Below the pieces are notes generated by a model. That model searched no databases. It worked only from the letters and a program-made list of their open reading frames with translations, and was not told the origin of the DNA. A stretch of DNA of 64,000 bases. Origin: Helicobacter cetorum MIT 99-5656. GTDB lineage: Bacteria > Campylobacterota > Campylobacteria > Campylobacterales > Helicobacteraceae. A program made the position numbers and the translations under genes. The stretch spans positions 1,488,001 to 1,552,000 of the forward strand of contig NC_017735.1 of assembly GCF_000259275.1 (NCBI RefSeq), read 5' to 3'. Below, one piece after another: positions 46,634-55,524 of this stretch. Numbering within the stretch: position 1 is the first letter of the stretch; each line of letters opens with the position of its first letter.

Positions 46634-46938
46634 AATCTCAACTTTTTGTTTTTTAAAGATTTTTTAAAAACTATAGTTTAAAAAATTTTTTACATTTTTT
46701 AATTTTAGTGATTTTTCAAAAAATTAGTTTGAGAAAATTTGAAAACTATTTTTTAAGGATTTTTTACATTTTTTAATTTCAAGGACTTTTAAAAAACTTG
46801 AGAAATTTTTAAAGCCCATTTTTCAAAATCCCCCCTTGTTGGTGCGATAATTCAACAATCTAGCCTACTAGCTTGGCACAAAAAGCTTAAAAATAAAAGT
46901 GCCTTTCTATCACAATGAATTTTAAAATATCAAAAACA

Positions 46939-48786
46939 TTAAGAAATCGTGCGCAAATACCCATTTTCACTCAGCATGACATACAAGCGACCCATAATTT
47001 CTTTCTTCTCTTCCATATCTAGCCCATTATTGTCTTCAATTTTTTGCTTTAAAATGCGTTCAATCTCTTTGGTATCATAATCCAAATCATCTAACACATC
47101 TAAAATTGTTTGGGCTTCACAAATATCTTCTACTTCATAATCGCCCTTTTCATCAAAAATCACACTAAACTCCGTGGGGTGCGTAAAGAGATTATGTTTC
47201 ATGCCCAAAACTTCTTGATACGCTCCTACTAAAAAGAACGCTAAAAAGTATTCTTCCTCATCTACATCTATATCATGCAAAAACAAGGGCTTAGTGGAAT
47301 CAAAGGCAATTTCACCATCGCTATCACATGTAATATCCCACAAGCTCGCACTTCTAGTGGGCTTTTCATCTAATTTATTCAATGGCATGACAGGAAAATT
47401 CTGTTTCAAGCCCCAATAATCTGGCAAGCTTTGAAAAAACGAGCAATTCAATAAATAACGCTCTTGGACTTGCTCTTGAATGCGTAAAATATCGTTATGG
47501 TCTTTAAAACAAAGTAATTGCACCGCTTTTTTCACAATCAAATGAGCTAGAACTTCAGTATTACTTCTATCAATCAAATCAATATAGCCTAAATCAAAAA
47601 GCGTGAATAACGACTCGGTATGGTCAAAACTATCATGCAAGTATTCAATAGCATTTTTCTCATTGATATTAGCGAGCAAGTCTAGCATTTCATCAATTAA
47701 GGGGGGGTTATTATTCTCTTTGATTTTCAAGGATTTTTCGTTGTATTCATGCGAAAACAATTCTAAAACCGGAGCCACTAGCACCGCATGATTAGCTGAG
47801 ATATAACGCCCTGATTCTATGAAAATATCAGGCTCTATTTCTTGTTTGTTCTTAACAATTTCTTTGAGTAAGAACACCACATCAGCACTAAACTCTTCTA
47901 AAGTATAGTTCTTATCTTGATGGTGCTTGTGCTGGGTGTATTCTACGGCTAAGCCCCCTCCGATATTCACGCTTTTTAAGTTCTTAGCCCCCATTTTACG
48001 CAACTCTGCATACAAGTTACCCGCCTCTCTTAAAGCCTTTTTTAAAGGCGAAATATCGCTGATTTGAGAGCCTATATGAAAATGTATCATATGAAAATGC
48101 TCCAATAAATCATTTTCTTCTAAAAGGCGCATCGCTTCTAAAACTTCTGTACTACTCAAACCAAATTTAGCATTGACCCCCCCACTTTTAGCCCAAATGC
48201 CCGTGCCTGTGCTATGCAAACGAATACGAATGCCAATTTTAGGGCAAGCTAAAAAATCATTTTGCTTCGCCACAGCGATAATGGTTTTTAATTCGTTCAA
48301 GCCCTCAATCGTTAGAGTAATCTCATGCTTCATGCTTTTAGCGATAAATCCAAGTTCAATCATTTCTTTATCTTTAAAGCCATTCACGGTAATGGGCGTT
48401 GTAGGATTTGTATAGCTCATAGCAATGATTAATTCTGATTTACTTCCAGCCTCTAAACCATAATCCAAACCTTTAGCCCCCTCAACTAAAGGCAAGACAA
48501 AAGAAGGCATTTGATTAACCTTGAGTGGAAAAACCGCCTTAAAAGCCCCAGTATATTGATACTCTTTAATCGCTAAAGAAAACGCATCAAACAAGCTTTT
48601 GATTTGCTTTTGCACCAAATGAGGAAATCGCACAAGTAATGGCCCCCTATAGCCTTTCTCACGCACGCTCTGAACTATTTCTAAAAGCGCAGGGTTCTTG
48701 CCATGACAAACTTTAACCAACCCTTTTTCTATCTTAAATTCATTATTGCTCCAAAATTTAATCCCATAATCATGGACTTCATGCAT
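46939..48786 (-). CDS. speA: Biosynthetic arginine decarboxylase
   Basis: PLP enzyme converting arginine to agmatine, relevant to acid tolerance and polyamine supply. Of 615 residues, the PLP lysine lies at about 89 in FPLKVNQMPSF; also GLEAGSKSELI near 110-120, HFHIGSQISDISP, NIGGGLAVEYTQHKH and FIESGRYISANHAVL. It is the SpeA length class (H. pylori HP0422 has the same). 11 bp after the cholesterol glucosyltransferase gene, same strand, so co-transcribed. Confidence 0.95.
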   Translation of the reverse strand: MHEVHDYGIKFWSNNEFKIEKGLVKVCHGKNPALLEIVQSVREKGYRGPLLVRFPHLVQKQIKSLFDAFSLAIKEYQYTGAFKAVFPLKVNQMPSFVLPLVEGAKGLDYGLEAGSKSELIIAMSYTNPTTPITVNGFKDKEMIELGFIAKSMKHEITLTIEGLNELKTIIAVAKQNDFLACPKIGIRIRLHSTGTGIWAKSGGVNAKFGLSSTEVLEAMRLLEENDLLEHFHMIHFHIGSQISDISPLKKALREAGNLYAELRKMGAKNLKSVNIGGGLAVEYTQHKHHQDKNYTLEEFSADVVFLLKEIVKNKQEIEPDIFIESGRYISANHAVLVAPVLELFSHEYNEKSLKIKENNNPPLIDEMLDLLANINEKNAIEYLHDSFDHTESLFTLFDLGYIDLIDRSNTEVLAHLIVKKAVQLLCFKDHNDILRIQEQVQERYLLNCSFFQSLPDYWGLKQNFPVMPLNKLDEKPTRSASLWDITCDSDGEIAFDSTKPLFLHDIDVDEEEYFLAFFLVGAYQEVLGMKHNLFTHPTEFSVIFDEKGDYEVEDICEAQTILDVLDDLDYDTKEIERILKQKIEDNNGLDMEEKKEIMGRLYVMLSENGYLRTIS

Positions 48787-48797
48787 AACTCATCCTT

Positions 48798-49970
48798 TTA
48801 TAATGCCAGTGTCTCAAATAAATTAGGGTTGTTTTTAAAATCCCTTATAGCTTCTTCATAAACTTTTTCAATTCTAAAAACAGAACTTTCCAAAGTGTAG
48901 TTTAAAGCGCTTTTAGCATATTCTCTTTGCATACGCTCTCTTTCAGCTTTGTTTTCTAACCACCAGTCAATTTTAGTGCTCAAATCTTTAGCATTATTAG
49001 GCTCAAACAACGAGCGTTCATCTAAAGCAAATTGCTTGGTCGCACTTAATGAGCTATTAGCAATAAGTGGCACAATACCTACACCAATGGCCTCTAAACA
49101 TGCAATCGCTTCACCTTCTACATTCGCTGCATGCACATAGAGAGTGCAAGTTTTTAGAATCTCTAATAATTCATTAGAATTAGCAAACCCAAACTCAGTC
49201 CTTACCCCTAGCTTTTGAGCTAAATGTTGTAATTTTTTTTCATTAGGCCCTTTGCCTTTCAATAACAATACAATGTCTTGTTTGTATTGACTCAAAGAAA
49301 TCGCTTCTATGAGAACGCTCTGATTTTTTTCATTAGAATAACGCCCCACCATGATAATTTTAAAGGGCATCGTTTCAAAAAGGCAATTTTCTCGGAACTC
49401 AAATTTAAACATGGGGTCAAAGCCATTAGAAATGGCGTATTTTTTACCCCCATAATGATGTCTTTGCAATTCTTCTACAATGAGTTTTGATGGGCAATGG
49501 ATATGATGGATATAGCGGTAATGCGAACGCTTGAACCACGAAAAAAGCATTCTATTCAACCAAGACAATCGCTCTAGCTTTAGGTTATAAGAAATATGCT
49601 CTGGCTGTAAATGAAACGAGCCGATATAAGGCACTTTCATTTTTCGTGCGATTTTTACAGCGACTTTTTCTAGCAAAAAGGGTAAGTAAGTATGGATAAT
49701 ATCCGCCCCCCTAAAGGCTCTTGTTAGCACTTCTTCATTAGGCTTAGCAAAAAGAATGTTTTGATGGTGCGATATTTCTGTGGCAATAGGAATATAGCGT
49801 TCTTTCACGCTATAATACCCTTCTTTCTCGCTCCCCAAACTCTCAATATTAGGAGCAACCACTCTTAGGGTATGCCCTTTTTTTCGCAAAGCTTCACAAA
49901 AACGAAACGCTGTCATAGAAGTGCCATTACTCGTGTTCTTAAAACTATCCACTACTAGAACAATAACCAT
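48798..49970 (-). CDS. cgt: Cholesterol alpha-glucosyltransferase
   Basis: 390-residue GT4-family, GT-B fold enzyme; the H. pylori homologue HP0421 (also called capJ) glucosylates host cholesterol from UDP-glucose at the inner membrane and aids immune evasion. The N-terminal acceptor half starts VIVLVVDSFKNTSNGTSMTA; the donor half has IIMVGRYSNEKNQSVLIEAI (about 210-229) and HAANVEGEAIACLEAIGVGI (about 277-296), with the EX7E pattern. No signal peptide. Stays adjacent to speA as in H. pylori. Confidence 0.9.
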   Translation of the reverse strand: MVIVLVVDSFKNTSNGTSMTAFRFCEALRKKGHTLRVVAPNIESLGSEKEGYYSVKERYIPIATEISHHQNILFAKPNEEVLTRAFRGADIIHTYLPFLLEKVAVKIARKMKVPYIGSFHLQPEHISYNLKLERLSWLNRMLFSWFKRSHYRYIHHIHCPSKLIVEELQRHHYGGKKYAISNGFDPMFKFEFRENCLFETMPFKIIMVGRYSNEKNQSVLIEAISLSQYKQDIVLLLKGKGPNEKKLQHLAQKLGVRTEFGFANSNELLEILKTCTLYVHAANVEGEAIACLEAIGVGIVPLIANSSLSATKQFALDERSLFEPNNAKDLSTKIDWWLENKAERERMQREYAKSALNYTLESSVFRIEKVYEEAIRDFKNNPNLFETLAL

Positions 49971-49973
49971 TTG

Positions 49974-50402
49974 CTACTCTTCTTTAAAATTAAATTTAAA
50001 AGGCTTTTTATCAAACACGACAACTTCTATCATGCCTTCTAAAACCTGAATGTCTAACACAAACGCTTCTATCCTTACCTCAGCTTTTTTCACACCATCT
50101 TGAAGGACTTGGGCTTTAATCAACGCTTCTTGGTTCAATTCTAGGGGGGCATAAAAATTAATGCTATTAGAAACCACTACGCTGTATTTTTTATTTAACG
50201 CACACAATGCCGCATAATTACACGCCAGAAGCACAAATCCAGCATGCACAAAATTTTCTTCATACACCATGCTCTCATTGCCCTTGAAACGCACATGGGC
50301 AATATCTTTTTCTAACACCACAAGCTCGCCACTAACGCTAGGGTTTAAATTTTTACAAGTTTGTAAAGAGTCATAATCTACATGAATGGTTGCTTCTGCC
50401 AT
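49974..50402 (-). CDS. Hotdog-fold thioesterase-like protein
   Basis: 142 residues, equivalent to H. pylori HP0420. The central ENFVHAGFVLLACNYAALCA is the hotdog helix of PaaI/YiiD-type thioesterases, followed by strands such as VVVSNSINFYAPLELNQEAL and AEVRIEAFVLD. The substrate is unknown. It lies 3 bp before the cgt start and 20 bp after cmoB, same strand. Confidence 0.8.
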   Translation of the reverse strand: MAEATIHVDYDSLQTCKNLNPSVSGELVVLEKDIAHVRFKGNESMVYEENFVHAGFVLLACNYAALCALNKKYSVVVSNSINFYAPLELNQEALIKAQVLQDGVKKAEVRIEAFVLDIQVLEGMIEVVVFDKKPFKFNFKEE

Positions 50403-50422
50403 GGTCTCTCCTTATGAGTAGG

Positions 50423-51216
50423 TTAATTTTGAGCCTTGCTTGATTTTTTACGCATTTTAAAATACCCTCTTATTGGGGCTTGGTAGCCTTCAATAGTTTT
50501 AGAATTATCTTTTTTATCTAAAAAATCTTCTAAACTTTGCCCCAGAATAAAGCCTGTTTTATGCTGTTCTTTAGGTGTGGTCTTTAAAACGCTAATAGTT
50601 TCAAAATCCTTAAACCCTACCCTTTCGCACCACCCTTTTAACGCACTTATACTGGGAATAAAATAAGTGTTTTTCATCTTCGCATAAGTTTCTTTGGGAC
50701 AAAGTGCTATGTCTAGGGGCGAATCAATAATAAGAGTGTCAAGCACTAATTCCCCCCCTATTTTTAAAGAATGATAAAGGGCTTTTAAAGTCTCTAGCGG
50801 GCTTTTTCTATGGTATAGCACCCCTAGGCAAAAGACAACATCAAAAGCATTAAGATATTTTTCATTCAAACTCTCTACCCCTAAAGGCTCATAGATAATT
50901 TTTTTTCTCTATCAAAAAAGGGGGCTAAAAATTCAAACTGCTTTTTGACTAAAACGCCCGGGTCAAACCCCACCAAACTTTTAGGCTTGTAATCTAACAT
51001 CTTAAACAAATAATAGCCATTATTACAGCCCACATCAGCCACAACCCTGTCTTTCAAATTAGTAGCATTTTTGATTAAATCCCACTTAATAGAGCTGTCC
51101 CATTCGCTGTCAATTTTAATCCTAGAAATTTCAAAAGGACCTTTACGCCATGGTCTTAATGCCATAATTTCTTCTAAAAGGGCTTCTTGATTAAGACTAT
51201 CGTTACAAATAAGCAT
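50423..51216 (-). pseudogene. cmoB: tRNA U34 carboxymethyltransferase CmoB, frameshifted at an A8 tract
   Basis: The N-terminal ORF (51216 to 50881) has MALRPWRKGPFEISRIKIDS and the SAM motif VADVGCNNGYYLFKML, and reads DREKK then out of frame to a stop. One extra A in the A8 run (T8 on the plus strand, about 50899-50906) would restore reading: DREKKIIYEPLGVESLNEKY, which joins the second ORF: FDVVFCLGVLYHRKSPLETL and the C-terminal SALKGWCERVGF (to 50423). Without the shift the protein would be about 263 residues, the usual size for this Helicobacter CmoB. Real enzymes make cmo5U34 in tRNA. It may be a true mutation, a switching tract, or a sequencing error. Confidence 0.8.
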
Positions 51217-51219
51217 GGT

Positions 51220-52227
51220 TTAGAATAGCATAGGGGTTTTTTTGAGAAGTGGGGGGTTTAAAAGAGACTCTAAATTATGGTGGTTGATTCCATAGATAAA
51301 AGCGAAATTAAACGCTAAATTTTTTAATTGCTCTTTGAGATTATTTTGGGTAGTGTAGAAGTAATTGTTTGCTCTTTCAAAGAAGACCAAGCTATTTTTA
51401 CGATAAAACACAACAATTTTTCCCCATCTTAAAGTCTCAAGGGCTTCTTTAAGCATTATCTCAAACAACTCTTTTGAAGTCTCAGCCACAATCACCCTAG
51501 CCGTAGTGCCATAAGGGGCTAACTCCAAATCCGCTCCCACATAAAAAGGCTTACCACACTCTAAAACAGGCTCTTTTTTACACAAATGATTCAAATCAAA
51601 CTCAATTTTTAAACGCTCGCACAACTTGATAACCCTTTTTAAAGGCTCTAAAAATATGCATGGTATTTTTAACTCATAGTCCTGTTCTTTATAAACTAAA
51701 GAACTACAGAAAAAAGATTGGTTAAGGATTATCAAATTTGTTTCTTCTAAGCACTCTTCTAAACGCTCTTGTTTATAAAACAAGTGAAGCCATTCTTGTT
51801 TCTCAAAAAATGCTATCTTACACCCCTCTAGAATAAATAAATCTTCCATGCTCTCTTTCAAGCACCACACAAATTGACTCACAATGATTTTAGAAGCGAT
51901 TTCTAACTCTACAGGGCTTAATAGCACCCCTACCAAACGCTCATTTAACAAACAAAATTTAAACAAATGATTCAAGGAATGCTCTATATCCTTAAGCTTA
52001 ATCCATGCTACATCTCTATCGCTTAGGTCATACTCACCTGTGTATAAAATCCCATAAGCCCCTAATTCTAAAGCTTTAGGAATGAGTGAGTTGTCTTTTG
52101 CAACAAATAAAGAGCCTTTTTGCACCTTGTTTAGAGACAAGACAATGGAGTTAAAATAACTAATAGATGGCGTGTTTAATAATTCACCAAAAGTGAGCTC
52201 TACTGCCTCATTCACCCCTAATCGCAT
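51220..52227 (-). CDS. Conserved hypothetical protein (HP0418-like)
   Basis: 335 residues, no signal peptide. The opening 100 residues (NKVQKGSLFVAKDNSLIPKA followed by LELGAYGILYTG) resemble the Mur-ligase N-terminal SR.v.pGslFva..g...dG..fi..A...GA pattern. The remainder has a PFYVGADLELAPYGTTARVI block around 229-248. No Walker or ATPase motif is visible, so ligase activity is not claimed. 3 bp before cmoB and directly after metG, same strand. Confidence 0.65.
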   Translation of the reverse strand: MRLGVNEAVELTFGELLNTPSISYFNSIVLSLNKVQKGSLFVAKDNSLIPKALELGAYGILYTGEYDLSDRDVAWIKLKDIEHSLNHLFKFCLLNERLVGVLLSPVELEIASKIIVSQFVWCLKESMEDLFILEGCKIAFFEKQEWLHLFYKQERLEECLEETNLIILNQSFFCSSLVYKEQDYELKIPCIFLEPLKRVIKLCERLKIEFDLNHLCKKEPVLECGKPFYVGADLELAPYGTTARVIVAETSKELFEIMLKEALETLRWGKIVVFYRKNSLVFFERANNYFYTTQNNLKEQLKNLAFNFAFIYGINHHNLESLLNPPLLKKTPMLF

Positions 52228-54150
52228 TTAACTAATCAAACTTCCTACTGATTTTTCACTCATTGGACTAATTAAAGCTAATCCGTTATTATCTCGCACA
52301 GCTAGTATCATGCCCTCACTGATTTCGCCCATAAGCTTGGCTGGTTTGAGATTGGCTACCACACATACCATTTGACCTATTAAACTTGTTGGCTCATAAT
52401 CTAGGGCGATTCCTGAAATAATCTGTCTCAAACGCCCCTCGCCCAAATCCACTTTTAAGCGTAATAATTTATTAGATTTTTCAATTTTTTGAGCCTCTTT
52501 AACTAGCCCTACTTTAATCTCTACTCTTTTAAAATCATCAATACCAATATAACTCTCTGTTACTTGTTTTTCTTGATTTTTTTCTGGCTCTTTTTCTTCG
52601 ACTCTCTCTATTTTAGAAAATAAAGGCTCGGTGTCTTTGAGAATAATATCTTGCAACTCTTTAGACTTGAAAAAGCGTTCGTAGTTTTTTGGCGTGATTT
52701 TTACATTAAAGGCACTAGCTAACTTAGTCGCACTCTTTGGCATGAACGCATAGAGCAAAAAGCTAGATTCTAAAAGCACATTAGCAATCAAACTTAATAA
52801 AGATTCTAATTTTTCTAATTCCTTATTTGTATACAAAACCCATGGCTCTTCTCTAGCAATAAGTTTATTTAAAAAATCATAAACTTTAAATAATTCTTCT
52901 AAGGCTTTATGCAATTGCATTTTAGGCACATAAGAATTAGCAGTATCTAAAATTTGATGCACTTCTTCTAGCTCTTTAGAATAATAAGTGGTGATTTTTT
53001 CGGCTTTCAAGGAATGATTAAAGTATTTTTTAGCCATGCCTAGCAAACGATTTAATAAATTACCCAAATCGTTATTTAAATTCGCATTGATTCTTTCTAT
53101 TAACGCTTTTATAGAAAAATCCCCATCTTGACCAAAAGGCACTTCACGAAGTAGAAAATAGCGTAATTCTTCTATTCCATATTCTGTAGCAAGTTTTTGA
53201 GCGTCTAAGACATTTCCTAAGCTCTTACTCATTTTCACGCCCTCTATCGTCCACCACCCATGCACACAGAGCTGTTTAAAAAGTGGCAACCCTAAGCTCA
53301 TTAAAAAGGCTGGCCAATAAATCGCATGAAAACGCAAAATATCCTTACCTACAATATGTCTTGCATATTCAAAATGCGCCATTTTGTCTTCTAGGCTATT
53401 CAAATACCCTAACGCACTCACATAGTTTAATAAAGCGTCTAACCAAACATACACCACATGCTTTTTATCATTATTGTTTTTTGCATTTAAATTTTTAGGT
53501 ATAGGAATACCCCACTCAAAGCTTGTGCGTGTGATAGATAAGTCTAATAAGCCTTGTTCAATAAAAGTCGTAACTTCATTTTTACGATAGGTAGGCAAAA
53601 TCACTTCAGGGTTTTTAGCATAAAAATCTAATAAAGGTTTTTGATACGCACTCAATCTAAAAAAATAGCTCTCTTCTTCTAAAAGCGTGGTCTCTCTTAA
53701 ACAATCTGGGCATAAAACTTTATTGTCTTTGTTATCTGTTTTGGACGCTGTGCAATAGCTCTCACAGCTCACGCAATAATGCCCTGTGTAAGTGCCTTTA
53801 TAAATATCTCCTTTTTTAAGCATGATTTCAAAGGCATTTTGCACACAAATTTGATGCTCGCTATCTGTGGTGCGAATAAAATAATCATAATCTAAATTAA
53901 AAAAATCCCATTGATTTTTAAAAATCGCACTAATGCTATCGGCATAAGCTTTAGGGCTTTGATTTCTTAATTTTGCACTTTGCTCAATTTTTTGCCCATG
54001 CTCATCAGTGCCAGTTAAAAAAAAAGCGTTCTCGCCTTTTAGGGTATAGTATTTTTTTAGAGTATCCGCAATCAAAGTCGTGTAAGCATGACCGATATGG
54101 GGAACATCATTCACGTAATAAATGGGGGTCGTAATTAACGATTTTTGCAT
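52228..54150 (-). CDS. metG: Methionine--tRNA ligase
   Basis: Class I synthetase for tRNA-Met, 640 residues from the ATG at 54150 (MQKSLITTPIYYVNDVPHIG), matching the H. pylori start; the open frame extends 29 codons upstream without family similarity. HIGH motif HIGH (18-21); zinc-knuckle cysteines CVSCESYC and CPDC (about 120-155); KMSKS in [11 protein letters not shown] near 300. The C-terminal EMAP/Trbp111-like domain (from DFKRVEIKVGLVKEAQKIE) gives dimerisation and tRNA binding; it is separated by a Glu/Lys-rich linker (about 530-545). The upstream ribosome site is weak. Confidence 0.95.
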   Translation of the reverse strand: MQKSLITTPIYYVNDVPHIGHAYTTLIADTLKKYYTLKGENAFFLTGTDEHGQKIEQSAKLRNQSPKAYADSISAIFKNQWDFFNLDYDYFIRTTDSEHQICVQNAFEIMLKKGDIYKGTYTGHYCVSCESYCTASKTDNKDNKVLCPDCLRETTLLEEESYFFRLSAYQKPLLDFYAKNPEVILPTYRKNEVTTFIEQGLLDLSITRTSFEWGIPIPKNLNAKNNNDKKHVVYVWLDALLNYVSALGYLNSLEDKMAHFEYARHIVGKDILRFHAIYWPAFLMSLGLPLFKQLCVHGWWTIEGVKMSKSLGNVLDAQKLATEYGIEELRYFLLREVPFGQDGDFSIKALIERINANLNNDLGNLLNRLLGMAKKYFNHSLKAEKITTYYSKELEEVHQILDTANSYVPKMQLHKALEELFKVYDFLNKLIAREEPWVLYTNKELEKLESLLSLIANVLLESSFLLYAFMPKSATKLASAFNVKITPKNYERFFKSKELQDIILKDTEPLFSKIERVEEKEPEKNQEKQVTESYIGIDDFKRVEIKVGLVKEAQKIEKSNKLLRLKVDLGEGRLRQIISGIALDYEPTSLIGQMVCVVANLKPAKLMGEISEGMILAVRDNNGLALISPMSEKSVGSLIS

Positions 54151-54296
54151 CTTTGTATAGCTTGCCTTATTTTTTAAAATCAAACTTCTTATAATTTGCT
54201 TAATTTTAACATGCTTTTGAAAATAAGTTACATGCAATTAATTATCATAGGTTAAATTTATGCTTGTTAGTAGAGTGTTTTTCGCATGAAATTCAT

Positions 54297-54302
54297 TATA
54301 AT
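54297..54302 (+). promoter_or_regulatory. -10 element of cfa
   Basis: Perfect TATAAT 50 bp before the cfa ATG, leader about 42 nt. It lies in the metG-cfa divergent gap. Confidence 0.55.
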
Positions 54303-54351
54303 TAAAAACACCGATTAATACGAACAAGAATTAAAATTAAGGAATACACAA

Positions 54352-55521
54352 ATGATTTCAAAGTTTTTGCTCAAAAGCATGTTTAAACAATGGAAAAATG
54401 GCGATTACCAAGTGATATTTTGGGACAATAGCGTTTATAGAAATGGCGAGCATTCTCCTAAATTCACTCTCAAAATCAATCGCCCCTTAAAATTTAGTGA
54501 TATTAAAAAGGATATGTCTTTAACCATTGCTGAAGCTTATATGGATGGCGTGATTGATATTGAAGGTTCAATGGATGAAGTGATGTATTCTTTGTATTTA
54601 CAGACCAATTATGAATATTTACACAAACATGACAGAGCAAAGCCTATTCAAAAACCCCTTAAAGAAAGCTCCAATATTTCTAAACATTATGATTTGGGTA
54701 ATGATTTTTATTCTATCTGGCTAGATGAGACCTTGAGTTATTCATGCGCTTATTTTAAAAAAGATGATGACACACTCCATGCAGCCCAACTTCAAAAGCT
54801 AGACCACACTCTAAAAAAGCTCCATTTAAAACCCGGCGAAAAATTACTGGATATTGGCTGTGGCTGGGGCTATCTCTCTATCAAAGCCGCTCAAGAATAT
54901 GGGGCTGAAGTTTTAGGAATCACTATTTCTAATGAGCAATACAAACAAGCTAATAAGCGGGTTCAAGAGCTAGGTTTAGAAGATAAAGTAACGATAAAGT
55001 TGATGAATTACCAAGATTTAGATGGCAGAATATATCGCTTTGATAAAGTGGTGAGTGTGGGTATGTTTGAGCATGTAGGCAAGGATAACCTACCCTTTTA
55101 TTTCAAAAAGGTTAAGGAAGTTTTAAAAACCGGTGGCATGTTTTTGCTCCACTCCATTTTATGCTGTTTTGAAGGCAAGACTAACGCATGGGTGGATAAA
55201 TACATCTTTCCGGGCGGCTATTTACCTTCTTTAAGAGAAGTGATGAGTGTGATGAGTGAATGCGATTTTCATTTGCTTATGGCTGAAAGTTTGCGGATTC
55301 ATTATGCTAAGACCTTAGATATTTGGCAAGAAAATTTTATCCACCATTTAGACAAGGTCAAAAAACTCGGCTATGATGAACGCTTTATCCGCATGTGGGA
55401 TTTGTATTTAAGAACTTGTGCATCAGCGTTTAGGGTAGGAAGCGTGGATTTATTCCAACTGCTATTAACTAACAGCGTGGATAACACCTTGCCTTTAACC
55501 AAAGAATACATCTATCAATAA
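54352..55521 (+). CDS. cfa: Cyclopropane-fatty-acyl-phospholipid synthase
   Basis: Adds a methylene bridge from S-adenosylmethionine to unsaturated phospholipid acyl chains; important for acid and drug tolerance in H. pylori. 389 residues: N-terminal GDYQVIFWD region, the YDLGNDFYSIWLDETLSYSC block (about 112-131), SAM motif LLDIGCGWGYLSIKAA (about 165-180) and FDKVVSVGMFEHVG. The family's catalytic Glu/His/Cys region is near HSILCCFEG. Equivalent to HP0416. Converges with the MscS gene, which ends 4 bp away. Confidence 0.94.
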   Translation: MISKFLLKSMFKQWKNGDYQVIFWDNSVYRNGEHSPKFTLKINRPLKFSDIKKDMSLTIAEAYMDGVIDIEGSMDEVMYSLYLQTNYEYLHKHDRAKPIQKPLKESSNISKHYDLGNDFYSIWLDETLSYSCAYFKKDDDTLHAAQLQKLDHTLKKLHLKPGEKLLDIGCGWGYLSIKAAQEYGAEVLGITISNEQYKQANKRVQELGLEDKVTIKLMNYQDLDGRIYRFDKVVSVGMFEHVGKDNLPFYFKKVKEVLKTGGMFLLHSILCCFEGKTNAWVDKYIFPGGYLPSLREVMSVMSECDFHLLMAESLRIHYAKTLDIWQENFIHHLDKVKKLGYDERFIRMWDLYLRTCASAFRVGSVDLFQLLLTNSVDNTLPLTKEYIYQ

Positions 55522-55524
55522 GCC

